A stretch of 64,000 bases of DNA from Endocalyx cinctus (taxonomy: Eukaryota > Ascomycota > Sordariomycetes > Amphisphaeriales > Apiosporaceae): positions 806,001 to 870,000 of the forward strand of contig BCKC01000006.1 of the NCBI GenBank assembly GCA_001600455.1, in the 5' to 3' direction. Positions 57,201 to 64,000 of the stretch are shown here, in pieces (position 1 is the first letter of the stretch; each line of letters begins with the position of its first letter). Both the position numbers and the translations under genes were made by a program. The notes beneath the pieces are model-generated. The model was given only the letters and a program-made list of their open reading frames with translations. It was not told the DNA's origin and ran no database searches.

Positions 57201-57691
57201 AATCGCCAGACGCTCAAGTAATTGTTCAGCGATATTCTGTACGTTATTCGAGTCGATAAGGTCTCCTAAGCTTTCTATCCATTTGATACTGTATTCAAAT
57301 TTGAGAATTCTAGCAAAAGGAAACATTCCGGAGAGATATCGAACCCATTCCTCGTCGCCTGCATTATTCTGGCATGCCTTATCTGGGTTAGGAAGAGCGT
57401 CGTGAACCAATATAATACTATATGACAGTACGATTAAACGTTATGAGATGATCCGAAGGGGTTATAAAATACAAGGTGGATGGCTTACTCGATTTCATGA
57501 GTCTGTGTTGGACATCTAAGCTCAACGAGGCTTGAAGTAATAGGTGGATATTGTTTCTCAAGTTTGCTCTCTATTAGTAAATCATCATCATCATCATCGT
57601 CGTCGTCGTCGTCGTCGTCATCATCATCCTGGAACCGCCAACACTGCCACAGCAGTAAGGCACGTGAAAAGAACGCAAATAACCTCAGCAT
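54262..57691 (-). pseudogene. NLR-like gene (hydrolase-like N-terminus, NB-ARC, ankyrin repeats) broken by an in-frame TAA
   Basis: Model: complement(join(54262..56700,56763..57077,57132..57417,57489..57691)), 1081 codons including the internal stop. Exon 1 encodes a hydrophobic start and 16 consecutive Asp. Exons 2-3 encode an alpha/beta-hydrolase-like domain (IILVHDALP, AHGFGGIVYEQ, LFGTPHLGAGLGEWA). The usual GxSxG elbow reads AHGFGG, so the nucleophilic Ser is absent. Exon 4 encodes the P-loop GRRGVGKTH (Lys near residue 369), then TAA at 56208-56206 (codon 433), and the same frame resumes immediately with Walker B KWLLIVDNAEDLG and STAND helices. About eight ankyrin repeats follow (GADVNLQGGEYGSALLAAS type). 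One substitution would explain the stop, so the break looks recent. Alternatives are sequencing error, readthrough, or two split proteins (54262-56079 and 56206-57691). Confidence 0.8.
57580..57628 (-). repeat. GAT/GAC trinucleotide repeat encoding poly-Asp
   Basis: Sixteen Asp codons in exon 1 of the NLR-like gene: GAT blocks flank a GAC block. In-frame microsatellites of this type expand and contract readily. Confidence 0.95.
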
Positions 57692-60210
57692 TATTAAATT
57701 GATATCGATTATTAGAGATGTTATATCAAGACAACCAAGAAGGGATTTGTATGAAGACAGGAACGAGGTTTGATCGCGGGGAAATATCAGGCTATGGTTG
57801 TGGCTGGTAGTTCATTTCCAAATATTTTATTATGCTCCAAATAGAACCTTGCCCTATTGATATGACTGTAATAGCGAGCCTACGGCATAATGTTTTAAAT
57901 TACTAGATTTTGTGCTACTTCTTTACGCCACCACTGCTTCAGTATTACCCCTTTCCGACTCACAAAGATAGCCTTGCCAACCGCTCCCAATCATTTCACT
58001 ATACCGACTGTAAGGAAATGTATGAAGTATCTTTAAAATAATCAACTCCTGAAAAGATGATAATTTACTTTTTTCTTCTTCTTCGAACTATGTAAGATTT
58101 TGGTTCGCAAGATTATTTAGTCTACTCTTACAAATATTATCTAATAATTGAGGGCATGTCTTCATTTCTTCTCATCCGTCTGGTTTATTATAATAATAAT
58201 AATAACATACAGTATATAAGTACTTTATGTATCGGACACGGTCCCAGTAAGGTAAATTTTCAGAGACAGTGTGGGCATTGCCCCGACCAACCGATGTCCC
58301 CCTTCGGACTGGTTTAAATTTCACTCTCAAAAAGGTGGTACTGTTTTGGATCCTGGAATAGAGTGCCACGTATTCATTTCTAGAATGAAAATGAGATTTA
58401 CACTGACAACGTCCACCAGCTTAATAACAGTTTGAGCATTCAAACAACGGTCATCTCCCGATGGAAAACATACACTCAACTGGTGGATTTATGGCCCAAA
58501 TGGGTCTCCTTAAATCTAACTTTAACAACTGTAAACATCTAAACGGAAGACCGCCGGAGTGAATAGACGAGAATAAAGCGTGAGTCTGGAAGCTTTGTTC
58601 ACACCATACGAAGAAGGGCTAAGCCATCGATGAGGCTTATAATAGTTTCTGGTTCTTTCAACTCTTGCAATCTACAGTCTTCGTTGTATATTATATGTAT
58701 CTGCTTAAGGCATATCCTATAACCATAGCTGTTGTTCTTGCTAATGACGCTCCCACTGTGCTGCTGAAACTGGTGTCAATATCAAAGATAAGGGATAAAA
58801 AGCAGAAAGTAAATGGAGAACTTAAGTCGCGAAGGTGATTGGAAGCGAGATGCTGTGGCTGACTGCCAGGAATTTACTTTTTAACACTTCGTCTTATATG
58901 ATATCAATGAAGGGGGAAATGTTTACATAATCTGAGCAAATTAAATATATCCGAAGCATCAGACCAAGTGAATAATTGACCATATAGATGTATAGATGAC
59001 TTAAACTGTTGAGTCAAATTCGCTGCAACTGGCGAGAAAAGCTTCAATAGCTAGCCACTTTGCACCGCCACGATATTTATAACTAGAAAAAGGGGTAGTT
59101 ATCTAGTTAATATCCAACAACATTGGCCTCAAGTAACCCCAGAATTTCCCTTAGTGAAGGCCTGCTGAGAGAGCTCCTTCTATCGAACTTGATTACTTTT
59201 TCAATGGAATAAAATTTCAGTGGAAAGAGGTGTTCAGAGCAGCATATACTGAAAGTATAATTATGGTCATTTTATCGAATATGATATGGAACGAATAAGA
59301 AACAGACGAAGATCTCAGACACGAAAGAAGAGAAGTCAGTACCACGTGAAAATAAAGAAAGCTAACACAAGAAAGATGTTTTATGAGAAATTGGAAACAT
59401 GGTTTTTTTTTTCTTTCTTTTTTGGCGCCTAAAGAAGAGAAAATAAGAAGAAAGAAAAGAAACCTCCCATCATAATTAATCCTGTCATTATATGATAAAT
59501 ATTACGTACCCTTAGCTGTAGCAAAGAATACTACGAGTTTTGTATAACTCTTTGAAACGACAGAAGCTATAGCATGTTTTGGTGAAAAGATGTTCTTTCA
59601 CTTGTATTCCAACAGCTGGTATGATAGTACAATAACATATGGGCTGTGTTGGATAGAAATCTCATGTGAGATACATTGTGATTCGCGTGCAGAAGAAAGG
59701 GGCAAGATATATTAGACAAGAATCATTTGATAGTTTATACTCAATTGCCTGGATGGTTATTATTATATTTCTCCGTGTCGTGTTCTGTGTTCATTTTATT
59801 ATTTTATTTATTTTATTAAAATATATTTGACTGTTTAAGTAAAAAGTGGGGTAACCACCTAAATACTTGAGTAGTTTGCAAATACGTAAATATCCAACAT
59901 CACAGCATTCTATCTACGCGATTAAACAACACAAAAACATCAACATCATGGAGATACGCGAATATCCATCGATGATAATAACTGGAATCATGTTTGATCC
60001 AAAAAGAAAAAGAAAGAAAAAAAGATGCAGGCGTTCGATCGGTTGATCCGTATTTACATCAAGCTTGAAGCCATTTCTCTCGACTTCATTCCAAAGAATA
60101 ACTTATATTGCCAACTTTATCTTACCCGTGAAAGACTGCACATTCTACTAAGAACAATTTGATTAATTATCATAAATTTATAAATCTCTCGTCAATATAC
60201 CACGCATAAG
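57692..60210. other. long AT-rich intergenic region
   Basis: No supported gene over 2.5 kb. Features seen are an AAT/ATA microsatellite near 58187-58203, a T/C-rich run near 59403-59423 and A/G-rich patches at 59430-59462 and 59998-60026. The promoter of the C2H2 gene should be at its right end. Confidence 0.55.
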
Positions 60211-60954
60211 ATGGATCCCAGTAAGTTGAGAATCTTCTTCCTCTATTCCTGCTCCCACTACCATTCCCCACTGGTTGTGTTCTTATCTTGGTCTCCATAT
60301 ATTCATAAATACTGATTACTTCATTATATAGAAATCTCTACTATATTGGAGAATGTTCGAGCCATTTTCCAGGGCTGCCTGAATGGCAATACCACCGACT
60401 CCATCGGGTCCGTATTAGCAACCTCATTATTTTTCGATGGTCAGGAGGACCTCGCGTTGGGAATCCTGATTCCTATCATTCGCGCAGTCATATCGTCCGA
60501 AACCCTAAAAATCATGGACGAAGGAACTATCAGACCGACCCCGGAACCAGTCCTCGCCAATCGGCTCGAATGCCCCCGGTGCCATCAGGTGTACTCCAGC
60601 AAGGGGAGCTTTAAGCAACACCAGAGAGAAGGGCACGTCGGTCTAGTCTGCTACTACGACGACTGTCGAATGGAGTTCGAGGAGGAAAAGGAGACCAAAA
60701 AGTGCTTGCTAAAGCACATCAAAGACGATTGCGAGCGAGCCGCCGCCGCCGGATACTCCGACACCCGAGACTGCGTCTGTTTCTGGCCCGGATGTCCCCG
60801 AGACGAGCTTCCTCTCCACTTGCCGGAGAAGGTCCTCAAGCACGTGAAGGGCCATAACATCCTGAAGGCCAAAAAAGAAGAAGAAGAGGCGAAGAGAGCG
60901 GCCATCCTCAAGGTGCTCGAGGAATGGGTTCGCATCGAGAACCTGCGTGGTTAG
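60211..60954 (+). CDS. small C2H2-type zinc finger protein, 210 aa
   Basis: Model: join(60211..60220,60332..60954). The first exon is only 10 nt (ATG GAT CCC A) with a consensus GTAAGT donor; the acceptor is ATATAG, and the junction gives MDPKISTILENV. Residues 84-105 form a canonical finger C-x2-C-x12-H-x4-H (ECPRCHQVYSSKGSFKQHQR). Two weaker Cys/His clusters follow: C110, C115 to H132, and C151, C153, C158 to H174, H178. A charged Lys/Glu coiled-coil-like helix (about 181-206) ends the protein. Likely nuclear and DNA- or RNA-binding; the target is unknown. Without the tiny exon, translation would need an internal start. Confidence 0.75.
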
Positions 60955-63169
60955 GACGATAGCACCGAAGACGACGATGCTCCGGACTGTTCAATACAGG
61001 ATGATGGAGGGTTTTTTTTTCCTTTTCCCTTTTGTAGTTATAATTTATTATACAAAGAATCAAGGAAAATCCTGTTTCAAGAAAAGATAAATCAACCGAA
61101 AAAGTGCATGAACTATATTTGTGCTTATGTACTCCGCGATGCTTCGCAATAGTCATTTAAGGGGAAAGCGAAATACGTACCATCGTCAAATATTCGAAAC
61201 TTTATTCAAAAAGGTTGATGAAATCGTACAGTCAGTAACCTACATGCCACAGTAAACATACCCAATTTTGTATGGTTCTCCTCGGCCAGTGAAGCTACGA
61301 GGATAGGAGCCAGTTGTACGGTGGACAATAATGAATCGAATAGAAAACCAGAAATCACATAAGAGGGAGAAAAAAAAAAGTTTAAAGAACTAAGCTAACC
61401 CTCGCATGCATAGATAATGAAAGCTCTTCATGGCAAGTGTATCTCCTACTATTGTGACTGGCTCGTTACCTACCCTACCCTATCTCTATTTTCTATCCTG
61501 TTGTGCCGTGATCATGGCTAATTATGGGGGTTTCAAGTTGGTTTAAAATTGATATATTGATTGACGCTATTTATATCTATTGTGCTGTGATATCTTGAGG
61601 TTTTACATAGTGTAAAACTGCTCCAGTAATTATTCAAAAAAAAAAAAAAAAAAAAAAAAGTTGTTGATCTGTTATCTTGGGCGGCCCCCTATTCCCCGGC
61701 TGACCACGCTGGTTATAATAACTTCCCTACTTAGACGGTGAACGATATAGGTTCTTCCACGAGACTTGTCAACGTGATATCTGGCTCGGTCGTTGATCTG
61801 TCCAATGCTCAGACTATTTGCGAACTGAGGGGTGGCGCGTTGACGGCAAATTCGACCTACCTCTCGTGCTTAAAAAGCTAACCAAATTCTCTCCCTGATT
61901 CAAAAAAAAAAAAAAAAGAGAGAATATCTACCATTGGCGTCATTCTCTCTTGAAGACTCCTTGCGATTAATCTTCCCCTGGCAGCTCCTCACTCCTCGAT
62001 GGGGACTTAAACATCTGTTGAAATGTCTCCTATTGAGTTCAAAACTCATCCAAAGCTTCTTCAAAACAAGCCAAGGTATTTATTGAATATATATGTAATG
62101 GGGCTTATAAGTATGATAAAAAAACGGCGTATGGCATGACGGCTTCTCCTCATACTCATTCCTATTACGTTTTATCCTCTTCGAAGGAGTGATAGTCAAC
62201 TTAGGCTCGAGGCTACTCGATCAGAATGCAGGGGACCGGAGACTGACACGCGGAAATATCTCTCTTTCCAGATGATTCTCGCCAATATACTTCCAGTATC
62301 GATTGAACAGCATGTTATCATTTTATTATGCTATATAAACATAAAAGTTACCAATTCCTTGAAATTTACACACTAAAGTGAAAAAACGCTGTTGGGGCCG
62401 CCAGATTCGGCGGGTTCGGCCGCTATTTTAAGCAGCTTCGACAATAAGGGGTAATCACTCGAGTAAATTACCAAGTAGGTTCGATATGATGTTTGAGATT
62501 TCGAATCTTGAGGAAGAAAGTGAAGTTCAAGGGGTGAGTGGGGTGATCATTCATATGGTAAGACAGCAGGATGGGAACACGTAAGCTGGTAGGTTAGGTA
62601 GTTGGTTTCCGAATCCTACGGGCGTGAGCATCTGGGCATCGGCCCCCACGTTTCATCAGTGGCAAGTTGCTGATTACGATGTAGGTTAGTGTAGTGTATC
62701 TGATAAAGTCCTTGCATGGTCTACCGAACTCCTGGGTCAGACTGCTCCACAAATAGTCCAAACTTTGATTGGTTATACCAAACTACAGCGAAATAAAATA
62801 TTAAATATATTTCATTATTCGATTGATGGCGGTATCTTTTTCGCACCTTGGTGTGAACGTTGGAGTCGTGTCGTCCATAATTATCTTCATCTTCGATTTA
62901 ATCCCTCCTTTACAAAATACGCCAGTATGTGTGCTTCGATCATGTCTAAAGTCGAACAAGAACAGGAACAAGATGCCATGCCAAGACAGGCCCACCTATC
63001 AGTTAGTATATATTATTAGCGAGGGTGGGATATCAATAGTCTAACCTATATATCACATATCTTCTGCTCCTCGATGTTTAAAAGGGGTGACCGTGCTGGG
63101 TCGAACATAGGATCTGCGGAGGGTGATAGGACATCGAGAAATGACTGTTGAATCGTTGATAACACACTA
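60955..63169. other. AT-rich intergenic region
   Basis: No supported gene. Contains an A24 run at 61636-61659 and an A15 run near 61902-61916. Overlapping short frames at 62765-63044 on both strands have no family signal. Confidence 0.55.
61636..61659 (+). repeat. A24 homopolymer
   Basis: Uninterrupted A run in intergenic DNA. It could be the tail of an old retroposed sequence, but no element body is recognisable upstream. Confidence 0.9.
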
Positions 63170-63425
63170 TCCCTCCAATTTACTACATCGAGTTTCTATT
63201 GATTTTCCGAGGCGCTCTATTGGATGCCGTTGTAGAGCTATAGCTGAGATGATAGCGTTCTCGCGGAAAGATAGTTCAGAAAATAGACCACGGATGCCGG
63301 TAAGGTATAAAGCGTTAAGAAAGGCTAGATCAAACGTGTCCCGGCGGTTTCGGGCGATGTTGCCCTCGAGGTATCCGTTCCGCCCAAAGCTGTCTGCGAT
63401 AGGTTGAACACAGGTGCTGCCCCAT
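63170..63425 (-). other. coding-like open stretch without a start codon
   Basis: On the minus strand one frame stays open from about 63425 to a TAG at 63172-63170. It reads like protein, with DSFGRNGYLEGNIARNRRD and IISAIALQRHPIERLGKSI. I recognise no family and see no ATG or splice signal that completes it. It may be a gene fragment or a relic adjoining the HET remnant. Confidence 0.3.
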
Positions 63426-63539
63426 AGAAAGCTTTAAACCTGCTGGATAACGGACCGCAATCTTCGGCGGTTGGGTTCGCGGGATTATACCACTATAGGT
63501 GCTAGACGTAGCTTATGGGGAAAGCCGTCTCGGTTAGCC

Positions 63540-63900
63540 GATACGTCTATAACGGTGTCAACGACTGGATGTTACGTGTTTAGTAGCAAAGCCCCCTGAA
63601 TTCGACAGCTGTTAAAGCAAGGAGATCAGACTTATTCAAGAACTGATTGCACCTAAATCCGTCACATTCTTCGACGAGCATTGGGAAAACCGGGGTTCAA
63701 AAGTCTACCTTGACGAAGTCATCGCCAAAATAACCCAAATCAGTCCTAAGGTGCTGATAAATGAGATGGATCTAGCTCGGGTACCTATAGCTGTTCGCAT
63801 GTCTTGGGCCTCTGCTCCACTATAGTACCGGGTTACCAGTCGTTTGTAGGGTCACTAAATTCAGTAAATAGCAACCTGCAGATTCTGGAGGTTCCTCTAC
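63540..63900 (+). pseudogene. HET (heterokaryon incompatibility) domain relic
   Basis: The frame 63634-63825 reads IQELIAPKSVTFFDEHW, then KVYLDEVIAKITQIS and VPIAVRMSWAS before a TAG. This matches the C-terminal half of the fungal HET domain, where W-T-L-Q-E-L-I-A-P, FFD-x-x-W and RMSWA-x-R are conserved. In the same frame after the stop comes RVTSRL, where HET proteins have RVTTRVED, then more stops. Upstream, out of frame, GCYVFSSKAP resembles the CYAYLSDVP element and is followed by a stop. The downstream part may continue past the window edge, but the seen part is clearly non-functional. Confidence 0.68.
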
Positions 63901-64000
63901 TCATCAACTCGTTGATTAATCAAGGTCGTGGTTACCGATATTATATCCGCAGATTATACCACCATAGAATAATAAAGAATCACGATACCCCAAAAAAGTT

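Noticed and set aside
1..64000. CRISPR array, rRNA, intact transposon, viral integration or telomere
   Set aside because: No regularly spaced repeats, no rRNA core sequences, no intact transposase or reverse transcriptase, and no telomeric repeat were found by reading.

Overview
The window is nuclear DNA of a filamentous ascomycete, probably Sordariomycetes-like. Genes carry short introns (about 50-120 bp, GTRNGT donors, CTAAC-type branch points). The protein families are typically fungal: AA9 LPMO, GH30 glucanase, ORAS-like type III PKS, DUF5672, a Goodbye-type NLR and HET-domain debris. The DNA alternates between GC-rich coding islands and long AT-rich spacers. No bacterial operons, CRISPR arrays or rRNA were seen. 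The species cannot be named from the sequence.

Left part (1-9.1 kb): AT-rich and gene-poor. It holds a decayed membrane-protein gene with at least five internal stops (3.9-5.2 kb), a G16 run and an unusual tRNA-Pro-like gene with a 14-nt intron. From 9.2 to 23.2 kb: a secreted NucA/NucB-type nuclease (-), a 501-aa acidic repeat protein (+), a three-exon cytochrome P450 (-), a TMEM135-like membrane protein (+) and a secreted GH30 beta-1,6-glucanase (+). From 23.2 to 33 kb: an intron-bearing tRNA-Ser(AGA), a degraded gene, a small four-helix membrane protein (-), a type III polyketide synthase (+), a glycosylasparaginase (+) and a DUF5672 protein lacking part of its core (-).

Right part (33-64 kb): two F-box/2EXR-like proteins, a 1611-aa Goodbye-NACHT-helical repeat-ZZ-like finger NLR (-), an AA9 LPMO (-), a pogo-derived DNA-binding protein with no transposase domain (-), a frameshifted alpha/beta hydrolase pseudogene (+), a SAM methyltransferase (+), a second NLR with a hydrolase-like N-terminus and ankyrin repeats broken by an in-frame TAA (-), a small C2H2 zinc-finger protein whose first exon is 10 nt (+), and a HET-domain relic at the right edge.

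Functionally this is an accessory-rich neighbourhood: cell-wall and plant-polymer degradation (GH30, AA9), secondary metabolism (type III PKS, P450) and self/non-self recognition (two NLRs, HET relic), interspersed with pseudogenes at different stages of decay. The stops in the left-hand pseudogene fit C:G-to-T:A (RIP-like) change. The hydrolase pseudogene decayed mainly by indels. Exon boundaries were inferred by eye from splice signals and reading-frame continuity, so they are models and not transcript-supported.
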